From: Phoronis australis
Taxonomy: Eukaryota > Phoronida > Phoronidae
Length of the DNA: 64,000 bases
Assembly (NCBI GenBank): GCA_002633005.1
Contig: NMRA01000717.1
Location: 2,752-66,751 of the forward strand
Direction of reading: 5' to 3'
The notes under the pieces were generated by a model. That model was not told where the DNA came from, ran no database searches, and saw only the letters and a program-made list of their open reading frames with translations. Both the position numbers and the translations under genes were made by a program. This document shows positions 49,001 through 56,697 of this stretch, in pieces; the stretch's first letter is position 1, and every line of letters begins with the position of its first letter.

Positions 49001-51298
49001 GATCACAGATGCATGATTAAAGTGATATTAAACCCGTGCTTTCCGTGAAAAAAAATAATGATTTAGGCCACTTGATATTGTGAAATTGATCTTTAAATTC
49101 AGTTTTGACGTGGTCTCTGGGCTTGGAAAGAATTGACATTTCGTCACAATGTAGTTCCTCACACCAAGCACAGGCATAACATTTCAACACAATGTAGTTC
49201 TTCACACCAAGCACAGGCATAACATTTCAGATATCATTTCTAAGTCGAATAAGAAACAAAAAACACAAGAATTATATAATGGCAAGTGGGATAAATCAAA
49301 ACTTTTTCTGACAGAAAGCACGGGTTTAATGTCAAAAGTTAAATAAAATCAGGAAGTCGAGAATCAGAATCGGACTTAGGCCCAGCCCTGTAAGTTTGTC
49401 ACTTGAGGCAATTCAATATCAAACCAGTCAACAGAGCGAAAGGTCAATACTTGCCAATGGCCAACGGTCCTGTTGGGTTTACTCATCAGGGGGCTCTTCC
49501 ACTAAGGTTTAATATACTAGGTATGTGTGGCAAAGTTGACATTTTGTCCTCAGTAAACAGGTCCTTCTTGATCATGGCTGCCAGAAGACCCATGCAGTTT
49601 TCACCGGCAATGACTGTTATTTGGCGAAAACTAGTTCTCAGCTCACAGCCATTTTCAAGAAGTTGACCGGTTTAGTTGACTTAAAAGCTCACCTTGTAGG
49701 TAGTTCTCTTCATCTTGACACCGAGGGTAGTAGCTTAGAGATATATCAGTATTTGGCTGCGATTTTGAGGAAGGGTGTTAGGTAGATAACAAATGAATCC
49801 AATTAGGCCAGGTGGAGAAACTGTTATCTCGAGAAGGGGTTTATGTAGCCAGCCAGCTATACTTGTCTGAAGAGTAACAAAATTTAGGTGTGTACAGTAC
49901 AGCTTTACACCAACTAAGGCTAGGGTTTATGTTTCCAGATAAATGTCTCAGGTAGGGCACTATTTTTCTCTTTAGAGGCGCATGTAGTGTGACCTAGGGG
50001 GATAAGTGTTCGCTTCATTTCCTCGTATTCAAGGTCATGGGGCACATTGCTATTCAGACCATTTGATTCAGGTATCTAACTCCTCCGCTCAATTTTAACT
50101 ATAATGATTAAAAGCATACGTGTACCCTAACACAACTAACGAAATTGCTGGCGCAATGGGTCATTTTTTCACAGAGTCGTTACTTATGCATTGGCTGCGA
50201 TCTCGGCTGATTAAGTTAGATATGACGTAATTAGCGGGCGAAACAACAAAAACTTTTTCAAACTTATCTCTTTGAACCTTTTACACTAAGTGGAAGTCTC
50301 GCATTTTCTTGGGTTCATTTTTCACTCCTCTCGTGAACGTAAGTTCGTTTGCATTCACGCAAGAATATTTGTTCTCTCGCGAATGTTGCATGGGGTTCGA
50401 ACTTTGGCGGACTTATTAATGGATCGAGGAAAAATGCTCAGGAGAGGAAAATAATTTGTTGAGTAATAATCTTCTCAAATGTTGTTGATTTCATGAAAAG
50501 GTCAGGTGTGAAGTGGTGGTCCTGATCCAGAGAGAGTGGGAAACTGCACTGTTATGACACTTCATGTTATTGTTTAGGTAGAACTACTGCCGACACAGTT
50601 TGAAACCGGCATGCCATATCAGTCTGTTACCTACCAGACCACCTGAAATTATATTTTTATCATTTTTCTGACTTGCTATTGTGTTGGTCTGAATTTTGAG
50701 GCACTGACCCTACCCTTATCCATTATCCATAAGGAATGTTTGGGACCAGTCATCTCCGGGTTTCCACGATTTTCAGAAAACCACATTTTGAAACAGGTCT
50801 TCTATTCTTTTCAGTCTTCAGAGTTGGCCAAAATCACAGGCCACGCGCACTTTGTCTTCAAGTTGTGCACTGACGTATGTCGACATCAACATCGAACATG
50901 AAATTGAATATAGATAAATAGGCTAAATAAAACACAGGCGTCCTCAGCTTCTGATCGTCCCCAATACACTACAATATAATAGGTATTATATGTAGTGTAT
51001 TGGGGACGACCAGAAGCTGAGGACGCCTGTGAAATAAAATACCTTCCATGATATCCTCTGTCGGCAATGTTGACGGTGTCTGACGTTCATTTCCATTGTT
51101 GTCGTTTGTGTTCGATTTTGCTCGATTCCCTGCATATCCACCATGTGCAAGCTGAGAAATATCTGCCTCGCTATCGTCTGTTGAGATACTATTGTAGTTC
51201 TCGTGCTGAACACTAGACAGATTTGGGCCTGGTTGCTCACTCATATCGCCCCGATTACAACGTCTCACTGGATGCCCATCGAATCGGTCTGTGGTCAC
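18990..51298 (-). CDS. svop: SVOP: synaptic vesicle 2-related MFS transporter, 16 exons, complete
   Basis: Major facilitator superfamily transporter of the SV2/SVOP group, 12 membrane segments with both termini cytoplasmic; in vertebrates a synaptic-vesicle protein of uncertain substrate. Exons in transcript order: 51043-51298, 42520-42605, 38631-38729, 36400-36471, 35790-35914, 34000-34063, 33082-33207, 28913-29044, 28250-28326, 27557-27639, 27257-27358, 24991-25102, 23131-23212, 22577-22666, 19468-19581, 18990-19004. Splice phases agree at every junction, giving 1635 nt = 544 residues + stop, close to the vertebrate protein. Visible: acidic cytoplasmic N-terminus; [32 protein letters not shown] loop 2-3 DRFGRK (165-170); [26 protein letters not shown]; loop 8-9 ELIGRKK (417-423); ending [10 protein letters not shown]. 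Exons 6, 7, 10, 11, 12 and 14 occur twice because of haplotype overlap. Least certain are the exact ATG and the tiny last exon. Confidence 0.93.
19468..19581 (-). CDS. svop: SVOP exon 15 (TM12)
   Basis: Residues 503-540, hydrophobic TM12 followed by [11 protein letters not shown], the conserved end of the family. Acceptor atttcag, donor gtaaca, phase 0. Confidence 0.95.
21213..21500. mobile_element. Terminal-inverted-repeat element (MITE)
   Basis: Left end taaaaattctccaatttgag; right end tcccaaattggagaattta. About 288 bp, non-coding, full of ttctagaatttgggaca words. Its allele lies at about 22199-22485, and a diverged partial copy in the other orientation at 28583-28790. Confidence 0.6.
21591..21680 (-). 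CDS. svop: SVOP exon 14, other haplotype copy
   Basis: Identical to 22577-22666 with the same flanking introns. It lies left of the N at 21760 in block 20880-21759. Assembly duplicate. Confidence 0.87.
21761..22745. repeat. Haplotype overlap block 2B (SVOP exon 14)
   Basis: Second allele. Begins with three tandem copies of a 47-bp unit (21761, 21808, 21855) that is single in block 2A, then runs parallel to 2A through exon 14. Confidence 0.85.
22577..22666 (-). CDS. svop: SVOP exon 14 (TM11), copy used in the gene model
   Basis: Residues 473-502, [20 protein letters not shown], then TPFVAQ. Acceptor ttcccag, donor gtaact, phase 0. An identical copy lies at 21591-21680. Confidence 0.95.
23131..23212 (-). 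CDS. svop: SVOP exon 13 (TM10)
   Basis: Residues 445-472, [17 protein letters not shown], then AYVYTPE, a conserved SV2/SVOP block. Acceptor ttttcag, donor gtaaag, phase 0. Single copy. Confidence 0.95.
23793..24533. repeat. Haplotype overlap block 3A (SVOP exon 12)
   Basis: Matches 24700-25442 with few SNPs. About 165 bases after it (24534-24698) have no counterpart in the other block. Confidence 0.85.
24083..24194 (-). CDS. svop: SVOP exon 12, other haplotype copy
   Basis: Allelic copy of 24991-25102 with one synonymous change. It lies in block 23793-24533, which matches 24700-25442 across the N at 24699. Confidence 0.86.
24700..25442. repeat. Haplotype overlap block 3B (SVOP exon 12)
   Basis: Second allele of block 3A, starting right of the N at 24699. 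Confidence 0.85.
24991..25102 (-). CDS. svop: SVOP exon 12 (TM8-TM9, ELIGRKK), copy used in the gene model
   Basis: Residues 408-444 plus two bases. Contains ELIGRKKTM, the second-half counterpart of the DRxGRK motif. Acceptor ttttgtag, donor gttagg, phase 2. Confidence 0.93.
25633..26046. mobile_element. Tigger/pogo-like MITE in SVOP intron 11
   Basis: Ends CAGTGGAGCCCACTAAATG and, reversed, CAAGAGGAGCCCGCTTAAT. Flanked by TA on both sides (25631-25632, 26047-26048), as expected of pogo-type insertions. About 414 bp and non-coding. It ends 50 bases from the exon 11 donor. Its allele lies at 26804-27206, where the right end reads CAGAGGAGCCC. Confidence 0.65.
26097..26198 (-). CDS. svop: SVOP exon 11, other haplotype copy
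   Basis: Same exon and splice sites as 27257-27358. Part of block 25448-26618. Assembly duplicate. Confidence 0.85.
26397..26479 (-). CDS. svop: SVOP exon 10, other haplotype copy
   Basis: Same exon as 27557-27639 inside block 25448-26618, left of the N at 26619. Assembly duplicate. Confidence 0.85.
26804..27206. mobile_element. Allelic copy of the Tigger/pogo-like MITE
   Basis: Same element as 25633-26046 in the second haplotype block, shorter by about 11 bases through small indels. Confidence 0.65.
27257..27358 (-). CDS. svop: SVOP exon 11 (luminal loop to TM8), copy used in the gene model
   Basis: Residues 374-407 plus one base. A Cys-bearing luminal loop ([10 protein letters not shown]) leads to [15 protein letters not shown]. 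Acceptor attag, donor gtaagg, phase 1. Confidence 0.93.
27557..27639 (-). CDS. svop: SVOP exon 10 (TM7), copy used in the gene model
   Basis: Residues 346-373 plus one base: [19 protein letters not shown]. Acceptor ctttag, donor gtaagt, phase 1. Matching copy at 26397-26479. Confidence 0.93.
28250..28326 (-). CDS. svop: SVOP exon 9 (TM7 start)
   Basis: Residues 321-345 plus two bases: [13 protein letters not shown], then the hydrophobic start of TM7. Acceptor ttcacag, donor gtaagc, phase 2. Confidence 0.92.
28583..28790. mobile_element. Partial copy of the 21213-21500 element
   Basis: Shares aaattctccaa, gtcccaaattctagaa and the acccactctgtacattg segment with the element at 21213, largely in reverse orientation. 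Diverged and incomplete. Confidence 0.5.
28913..29044 (-). CDS. svop: SVOP exon 8 (central cytoplasmic loop)
   Basis: Residues 277-320, [10 protein letters not shown] followed by a charged loop ([15 protein letters not shown]). This matches the long loop between the two six-helix halves. Acceptor ttcag, donor gttagt, phase 0. Only one copy is present, lying left of the duplicated block. Confidence 0.95.
29128..29818. mobile_element. TA-flanked element with long terminal inverted repeats
   Basis: Both ends read CAGTACAGCCACTGAATT inward, and TA dinucleotides flank them (29126-29127, 29819-29820), fitting a Tc1/mariner/pogo-type element. The 691-bp body is non-coding and carries a GC-rich run of gcgtgag/gcgtgaa words (29590-29780). 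It lies in SVOP intron 7. The other allele is truncated by the contig end at 31786 and finishes at 32357. Confidence 0.7.
30290..30415 (-). CDS. svop: SVOP exon 7, other haplotype copy
   Basis: Allelic copy of 33082-33207 with Val251 and synonymous changes. Same acceptor and donor. Part of the 29249-31784 block. Confidence 0.87.
30793..30962 (-). repeat. tRNA-derived SINE
   Basis: On the - strand a tRNA-like head has A box tggctaagtg and B box gggtttgagtcc, then a tRNA-unrelated body (ctagctcctcaactca ... acgtgtaccagactgcc) and a ttatt-rich tail. Related copies at 33594-33757 (allele), 35066-35257 and 49980-50110. Confidence 0.65.
31208..31271 (-). CDS. svop: SVOP exon 6, other haplotype copy
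   Basis: Same sequence and splice sites as 34000-34063. It lies left of the N at 31785 inside the block 29249-31784, which matches 31786-34576. Assembly duplicate. Confidence 0.85.
31325..31655. repeat. gtgtcacagaca tandem repeat, interrupted
   Basis: Irregular repeats of a 10-12 base word (cagtgtcacaga) at 31325-31520 and again at 31594-31655, split by about 75 bases containing a long C-run. Open in several frames but low-complexity (VTDS-type), so not a gene. Allele at 34113-34447. Confidence 0.85.
31786..32357. mobile_element. Truncated allele of the TA-flanked element
   Basis: Matches 29249-29818. The left terminal repeat is missing because the contig begins here. Confidence 0.65.
33082..33207 (-). 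CDS. svop: SVOP exon 7 (TM5-TM6), copy used in the gene model
   Basis: Residues 235-276, [16 protein letters not shown], then [15 protein letters not shown]. Acceptor ttcag, donor gtaagc, phase 0. Residue 251 is Ile here and Val in the other copy. Confidence 0.95.
33594..33757 (-). repeat. tRNA-derived SINE (allelic copy)
   Basis: Same insertion as 30793-30962 in the second haplotype block. Confidence 0.65.
34000..34063 (-). CDS. svop: SVOP exon 6 (copy used in the gene model)
   Basis: Residues 213-234, [20 protein letters not shown]. Acceptor is a long pyrimidine run ending tcag; donor gtatga, phase 0. An identical copy lies at 31208-31271. Confidence 0.93.
34113..34447. repeat. gtgtcacagaca tandem repeat (allelic copy)
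   Basis: Same array as 31325-31655, nearly identical, in haplotype block 5B. Confidence 0.85.
35065..35257 (-). repeat. SINE with perfect 14-bp target duplication
   Basis: Same family as 30793-30962 (shares the gaggagctaga and acgttgtaccagac segments and the B box in ggttcaagtccc) but lacks the A-box half. Flanked by TCATATGTTGAAAA at 35051-35064 and 35258-35271, a perfect target-site duplication. Confidence 0.75.
35790..35914 (-). CDS. svop: SVOP exon 5 (TM3-TM4)
   Basis: Residues 172-212 plus two bases. Contains [10 protein letters not shown], then [16 protein letters not shown], the conserved TM4 glycine block. Acceptor ttacag, donor gtaagt, phase 2. Confidence 0.95.
36400..36471 (-). 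CDS. svop: SVOP exon 4 (TM2 and DRFGRK loop)
   Basis: Residues 148-171, [14 protein letters not shown] then DRFGRK, the MFS loop 2-3 signature. Its acceptor (gttacag) is the exon-proximal member of seven near-identical 19-bp units, so several alternative 3' splice sites exist. Donor gtaagt, phase 0. Confidence 0.93.
36465..36593. repeat. 19-bp minisatellite made of SVOP exon 4 splice acceptors
   Basis: Seven units (starts 36465, 36484, 36503, 36522, 36541, 36560, 36579). On the - strand each unit reads ...ttacag/attgtattc (one has ttccag), reproducing the acceptor and first bases of exon 4. Confidence 0.9.
37422..37717 (+). repeat. 33-bp minisatellite, nine units
   Basis: Unit tatactcatgagactgggc followed by cctacagcacgatg. 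In one frame the + strand reads [11 protein letters not shown] repeated; a 2-base deletion in unit 6 shifts the frame. It lies in SVOP intron 3, antisense to it. No start context or flanking exon supports a protein. Confidence 0.9.
38631..38729 (-). CDS. svop: SVOP exon 3 (TM1)
   Basis: Residues 115-147 starting [13 protein letters not shown], the most diagnostic SV2/SVOP block, followed by LHCAWG. Acceptor ttcaag is slightly unusual (AAG rather than CAG). Donor gtaagg, phase 0. A 19-bp tandem repeat lies upstream at 38892-39175. Confidence 0.95.
38892..39175. repeat. 19-bp minisatellite, about 15 units
   Basis: Unit ctgaactgagtgaagtgct with substitutions and alternating ctc/ttt junctions. 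Upstream of SVOP exon 3 in intron 2. Confidence 0.9.
39540..41270 (-). mobile_element. CTCF-motif array repeat (copy 2, inverted) in SVOP intron 2
   Basis: Diverged reverse-complement relative of the core at 6900-8195, sharing its ends (gagcaacgtgtagcgttg at about 39547; ggacggacggagatgac near 41210). Eleven CCACTAG-type words occur on the + strand, starting at 39631, 39762, 39910, 40061, 40205, 40345, 40511, 40620, 40766, 40924 and 41070. It lacks the outer element seen around copy 1. Confidence 0.7.
42520..42605 (-). CDS. svop: SVOP exon 2 (conserved pre-TM1 motif)
   Basis: Residues 86-114, [18 protein letters not shown] and on into LTGLAW. This strongly matches the family block before and into TM1. 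Acceptor tttccag, donor gtaagt, phase 0. Confidence 0.95.
43376..43500. repeat. 17-bp minisatellite, about seven units
   Basis: Unit attgtttgatacaacaa, with an att/aat variant near the junctions. In SVOP intron 1. Confidence 0.9.
44057..44103. repeat. Short tandem repeat (cttgttaattac)
   Basis: About four copies of a 12-base unit. Confidence 0.8.
44706..45240. repeat. Interspersed repeat, copy 1
   Basis: Starts aaatcgatttaggaa..gtgtaaat and ends cgattccaa..gtgtaaacgg. Shares the order of several words (ttcaac..gaaccca, tgtgtgaa, catgtgcagacct) with 46525-46785. Confidence 0.4.
45111..45126 (+). promoter_or_regulatory. CTCF-like motif in SVOP intron 1
   Basis: CCAGTAGATGGCACTG fits the CTCF core consensus at every position, on the + strand, outside the arrays. 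Confidence 0.45.
46525..46785. repeat. Interspersed repeat, copy 2
   Basis: Diverged relative of 44706-45240: acgatttaggaag..gtgtaaac at the left, atcgattcagaacttaagtg at the right. Confidence 0.4.
48391..48734. mobile_element. Possible MITE in SVOP intron 1
   Basis: gctgacacggaacga at the left is mirrored by ttgttccgtgtcagttg at the right, about 344 bp apart. No coding capacity. Confidence 0.4.
49980..50110 (+). repeat. Diverged SINE copy
   Basis: Shares the head (agtgtgacctagggggataagtgttcgcttc) and the aggtatctaactcctc body word with the other SINE copies, here on the + strand and more decayed. Confidence 0.5.
50933..51031. repeat. 99-nt near-perfect palindrome beside the SVOP exon 1 donor
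   Basis: The left arm starting cacaggcgtcctcagcttct and the right arm ending agaagctgaggacgcctgtg pair over about 47 bases, with one substitution, one single-base bulge and almost no loop. On the SVOP sense strand the substitution becomes a G-U wobble. The donor GT is at 51041-51042, ten bases away. Confidence 0.9.
51043..51298 (-). CDS. svop: SVOP exon 1 (cytoplasmic N-terminus)
   Basis: Residues 1-85 plus one base; hydrophilic and rich in Ser, Asn and Asp. Two candidate starts exist: ATG at 51298 and ATG at 51244 (residue 19, MSEQPG...). The upstream one is chosen only because it gives the longer frame. Donor gtattt follows GAG GAT ATC ATG GAA G, phase 1. The donor is 10 bases from a large palindrome. 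Confidence 0.75.
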
Positions 51299-51320
51299 AG
51301 TGTTAACAATTGAGATTGTT

Positions 51321-51336
51321 GCGCCCTCTAGTGGGC
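51321..51336 (-). promoter_or_regulatory. CTCF-like motif upstream of SVOP exon 1
   Basis: The - strand reads CCCACTAGAGGGCGC, which fits the CTCF core CCASYAGRKGGCRS at every position. It lies 23 bases upstream of the first ATG. Confidence 0.5.
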
Positions 51337-54300
51337 TTGTAAATTCTTAGGTCTACCCTGTAGGCCTACGACGGCTTTACCCGCCAAATTGAGTTTCGCT
51401 CAGTATTCCCGCACCAGAGTGTCAGTTATTCGTGTGATACCGGAGTTTTGTACCCGGCCTTGGTTTTGCCTCTAACATTTCGATCGCTTGGTCTAAAAAT
51501 TTTCAGACCCTTATCATAAACAATATCTAACTACAATAAGCACCAGGCTAACTGCTGACAGACACATCACCCTTACTCCAAAACCACACATGAATGGATG
51601 AAACTACTTTTGACCAGCTGCATCGGTTTAGGGATAAAACCCAACTTAGGACAGTTCTTTCTGTGGCCGGGTAAATGCGAACACCGGGGATTATATACAT
51701 GAACCAGTGCCAGACAACTGAAAACACGAAATACCAGTTTTAACATATACTCAGAATCATGATCGCATTATTGTTTATACACATGTTAAATAAGATTGCA
51801 TGCACAACGCCAATGGAAAAATTACAAAACCTACAGATTGAATTAGGACTCAGGAAAGTCCAAGAAATGGCAGCAAAATCAAATAACGCTTGTAGTTCGA
51901 ACAACTAAGCTTGAAAATAAACAATCTCTGTTTCTTCAAGAAATAGATGCGAGCAACTAATGAGACACAATTTGAACCAAAGTATCAGGAACTGAATTGT
52001 AAAACTTTAACATTCATCAGAGTCAATTGCAAACAATGATAAAAATAACATGGATGCAGAATAACGGTAGTTGTATTTCACTTATTTATAAGTATAGTGG
52101 TGTAGAACAGAACATGACAAATTAATGTAGAATAGGAACGATGTACACACACTGTTGGATGCACATATATTTTAGCACAGTCAATGGATGTTCAGTAGAC
52201 GCAATTTTCAACTAGTAGTCTTTGTCCAAATGAATATTGGATTTTATTATTTTTGAATTTTCACTTGCTTTCTTAAATAAGCACATTCATTCACTGGGTG
52301 TTGCTGCAGTTATAAGAATATTTCCAACCACACACAGTTAACAACGTTAATTTTTCTTTTTAAGGTGTAAATGCTTAAGCATTATACAACAAATAGTCTA
52401 GCTCAACGAAATTCTGTTCGCTTTCGTGAGGTGAATCCACTAAGCTGTCAGTTTCTGCTCAAATCTGATTATTAAAGTCTGACTTAGGCTAGAAAGCAAG
52501 TACAATATTATTTTTATCCATACTCCCTGTAAAACATTACGGTAAATGTCAGGTAAACTGTGAATTGAGTAAATGTCCTTAATGTTTTGTGTGAAAACAA
52601 AACAACTTAAGCAAAACAACAGATGAGTTACACAGTGACTGCAATCAAAATGTAACATTAGAAATCAAAGATCAGAGTGATGAGTAACAGCAGTGTCCAC
52701 TGTAACTGTGTTACTGGAATGAGTAGGGCCTACACACACACCATACACATGTCAGAGTGACTGCACAGCAAGATAATTGTACAAGTAATACAATTGTGCA
52801 GTACACTTCAAGCGTTTGCGTCATGTAAACGGGAATACACATGTAGATATAATGTGTTAAGACCACGCTTTCATTCTGCGACACTTTATTGAATCTAAAT
52901 CACTTGTGCCCTGACATACAGAAAGCAGTACTGTGTCTGCAACAATGGTCATCCTGTCACTTGCAAGCAATTATTCTTCGAATGGGCAATGTGTCAAAGT
53001 CGTGAACCAATGAGGTCACCCAACCAAGTTAACTTGTACTACGACATCAACGTACAGAAATGAGCAGTACATCACATGGATACTAAGGCTGGATAGATAG
53101 CCCATAGAAGTTACACGACAGAAAACAAAGCAAGTTGATAGAAACATATCTGAAATCTTTTGTTGTGCTAACGTAAAAGTAAATCCAAAATGAACAGTTA
53201 TTCAATAAAGAGACAACTTAAACTAAGACAGCAAGACCAATTTGAAAACCATGTCATTCCTGGCTTTTAGTGGCACCAACACAGGGTCCGAGTGATTTTT
53301 GAGCGATGACAGGCAGACCAATAGACCAAAACAAACCCAAACAAATGTACAATTATGACACAATTACAATATTTTAGTACTGCACAAGTTTGATGAAAAT
53401 GCGGAAGAATCTGGCCTATATAGATGACTTTACGTCCGAATAACCGAGGAACTTATTTTTAGACGCTTGAATAAATAATCTCATTAATTTGTTCACGTTT
53501 CATATAGAGTGGAGTATTCCTCTTTTTCTTCAACAACAAGATTTTAAATGTCGCCTGTAAATTATAATTTTTTTCTTTTCATTATTCATAAGTTGATAAA
53601 GTGTTTAGTTGTTGGAATTTTGACCTTTCCTTTCTGTTTAGTCCTGTCACTTAGCAAATGTTATTAGTGAAATGAACATTTTACCATAGACAACTTGTTT
53701 TCAGTTTATAGAAAGCTCTTTAGAAACTTCAGAGTTCACCTTTTTGCAGAGAAATGTTGCTTCTCAGATTTTAGGTGTGTTCCCTGCAACAGAATCTAAA
53801 ATAAAAGAGTAGGACACAACCAGATGACCACCTGGGATTGCCACTTTTAAGGCCAGGGGGTACTTTCATTTGCTGTTATAAGAATCAAACAAAAGCACGC
53901 TTTTAGTAGTTGATCAAGTGAGAGAGGATATAATTCTTTGGGACTTTGCCACCATTCCCCGTCATCATAGCGTGGACCTCATTTTGCGTTACTTTTTTGC
54001 CATCATCTGATCCTCTTCTCTGTGTGTGATAAGATCTCCTTGAGAAAGAATTAAGTTTCACGTACCGGTAGGCAATCTGTTGTTTACAGCTATATTTAGC
54101 TTTTTGTTGACTTCAATCCATTGACTACAGGATATACATCAAATACACTGGGTGATTTAGAACAGGCACTAACAAAGGGATTACCAATTAGTGATTACAC
54201 ACTCAGTTAATGTTAAGTAAACTTAATTGAAGAGCATTTATTTATAGGTACCCTGAGTTCATGCATAGCTATTTTCTCCTCTTTAGTGTGTTGGAGGGGT

Positions 54301-55502
54301 ATTTTGGTGCTGTCTTGGGACTGAAGATCCCTATCTATTTCTCCTGGTTTTATCACCACTGTCACATATGAATCAGTCTCAGTTCATATCTAAAGTAGTT
54401 GTAGGTCACAACCAACACTCTCACAACAAATGTTAGACTAAAAAGAGATTTGCAGGGTAAAGACAACTGATATGGGATTCTGGGAACTGAAGCAATACAC
54501 AATTACGGCCATAAAAGTGCGACTCAACTGTGCATGTATATGTATATGACCTGTTCACTTCAATGTTGTTAACCAAGCATATGTGGAACGTTTGACTGAA
54601 CATGTATAGCCAAAACATAGCCTGGGATCGAACACAATGATGATGGTTTCAAGAAAACGCCCTAAATTGTGAAATGGATTTAGAGGTTGCACGCTACCAT
54701 GAAAAAAGAATAGTTTATAAAATTGTGACATCAGCGTATTTCTAAGCTGTAAGGTCACCTTGGTTAGCTTCAGTCTCATTTTGGAATGGATATAAAGTGT
54801 ACAGTAAACTTGTTCAGAGTGTTTCTTTTAATACTTGTATGAAAATGGAGAATTGGTTAAATTCAATGTAGTGACTATTTTCAGTTTACACATTCAAATT
54901 AAAAAATATAATTAATGAATAAACAAGATTGCTTATTTAGGTTAATAATGTCTAAGATTCTCTTGACAACTGTTGCCAACTTTATTAAAGTCTGCCATTA
55001 TCTTTTGTCTTGTTCTACTTACAGGTGTTCATTTAAATGGATGACACCAGTGACGTCTGCATAACCAACTTACACAGGGACATATGCGCAACTGAAATAG
55101 TTCTCAATATATGATATAGCTGTAAAACTATTATATCCACTATTACGAAAATATCATGACGTTCTGGAAAGTGCATGAATGAAAGTAAAAGCTTGTGTTA
55201 AATCACCAAAGCCTGTACAGAAAATCACAACAAGTTTTGTATTCATACACCACCTTATTATTTTGTAAAATCATAAATATTGGATGTAGAAAAAATCAAT
55301 ATCATCTCATACACTGTTTTTTGTGTTGTTTTTGTATATTTTAACGAAAAGTCTTTAAGTATTTTATAAAAATTCATTTATAGCGTGTACAGAATACTAC
55401 GCTGGGTGTTAAGTTCCAATGTTTACTATTACTACCAGTAGTGATTGAGGGTGTGGGTAAGTTGACACTTTCTAAGTTATAAACATAGCAGCAGTCCGAG
55501 AT

Positions 55503-56140
55503 CTGTACTGCTGTAGCTAGAGACCAGGCGAGTTTTCTCATGTGCAGTTATAATTCCCAGCTGCCTATAATGCATGGTCTGCAACGAGAACGTATTAAAA
55601 TCACAACGCTACCAGAATGCACTCTTTTTATTGCTTACTAAACTTGATGTCTTTACTGACACCGCGGATACCAGTAGTTTTCACTGTCATCCACGTCCGT
55701 ATAGGGGCTCGCATTCCATCACGGTGGCACTTATGAGTGGCAACTGCTGCCAGGTGGTTTGTTGATTGGCACAATTATGTTGCATACTCAGCAGAATTAA
55801 TGAGGAACAAATTATTACAGCATTCATTGTTCAAGGAAGTCACGCACTAAGTTTCCTGCATCGATCCTAACCACTTCACCAGACACACGAAAAATTTTCA
55901 AGCGTCAGGGTTAAACCGTGACAACCGGCATAGGCGTGGGGCCGAGGACAATCGAGAAAAGAAAGACTGTGAAATACAGATAAGAGAGAAAATTCAAGAG
56001 CACTTTTGACAACTCTGCATCAGTGCATGGTTAACCTTTTGAGGACCTTGGCCAGGACATTGTCGTTAGGGTCTCCGCTTTTGCAGTACAGGTCGTCTAA
56101 ACGCACTGGAAAACGCGCGCGATTTCAATCATACGTATTT
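55503..56140. repeat. Haplotype overlap block 6A
   Basis: Matches 56698-57333 with SNPs. Intergenic; no gene seen. Confidence 0.82.
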
Positions 56141-56697
56141 ATGCTCGGAATATGTCCCGAAAATAATAGGTGCGTCGCAAGCTCCGTTTCCAGAGATACA
56201 AAGGAGACCGTGTATAGGCAATATAAGGTCATTTATTATGACTGATAAGGTACAGAAATATGAGTGTAGAAATAACATAAAGATAAAATAATAATCTCTG
56301 GAAAGATGGGCAATAAAAAGCGCCAGCACTCAGGTAAGAGGAACTACCCAGAGTAGAGGGTGGTAGAGGGCGGGAAAAATGAAGAGAGATTAGCTCGAAC
56401 CTAAGTGCTGCAAAGCGAAGTACAGATGGCAGGAAATATAACTTTCTTGAGAACAAAGGAACCCTATGACACGTGACAATCATCAGCCTATGGGAGCCAG
56501 GAGCTGACCAAACTCGTGGCAGTAATACAAACAAACCAATAGTGAGGCTGGAAATGGAATGTCCTAGTGCCATGAGAGCAGGAGGACCGCATGCGAATCT
56601 ACACAAGGGGTTATTGGACCAGTCCGAAAGAAGGGGGTATAAGAGGGACGAGTCCATATTCTCGCATAAATATATTTAACGAGTGAAATGTCATTTN

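Noticed and set aside
56229-56657. 142-codon open frame on the - strand
   Set aside because: No recognisable domain, no splice context, and it lies in a segment seen beside only one haplotype block; probably chance or repeat-derived.
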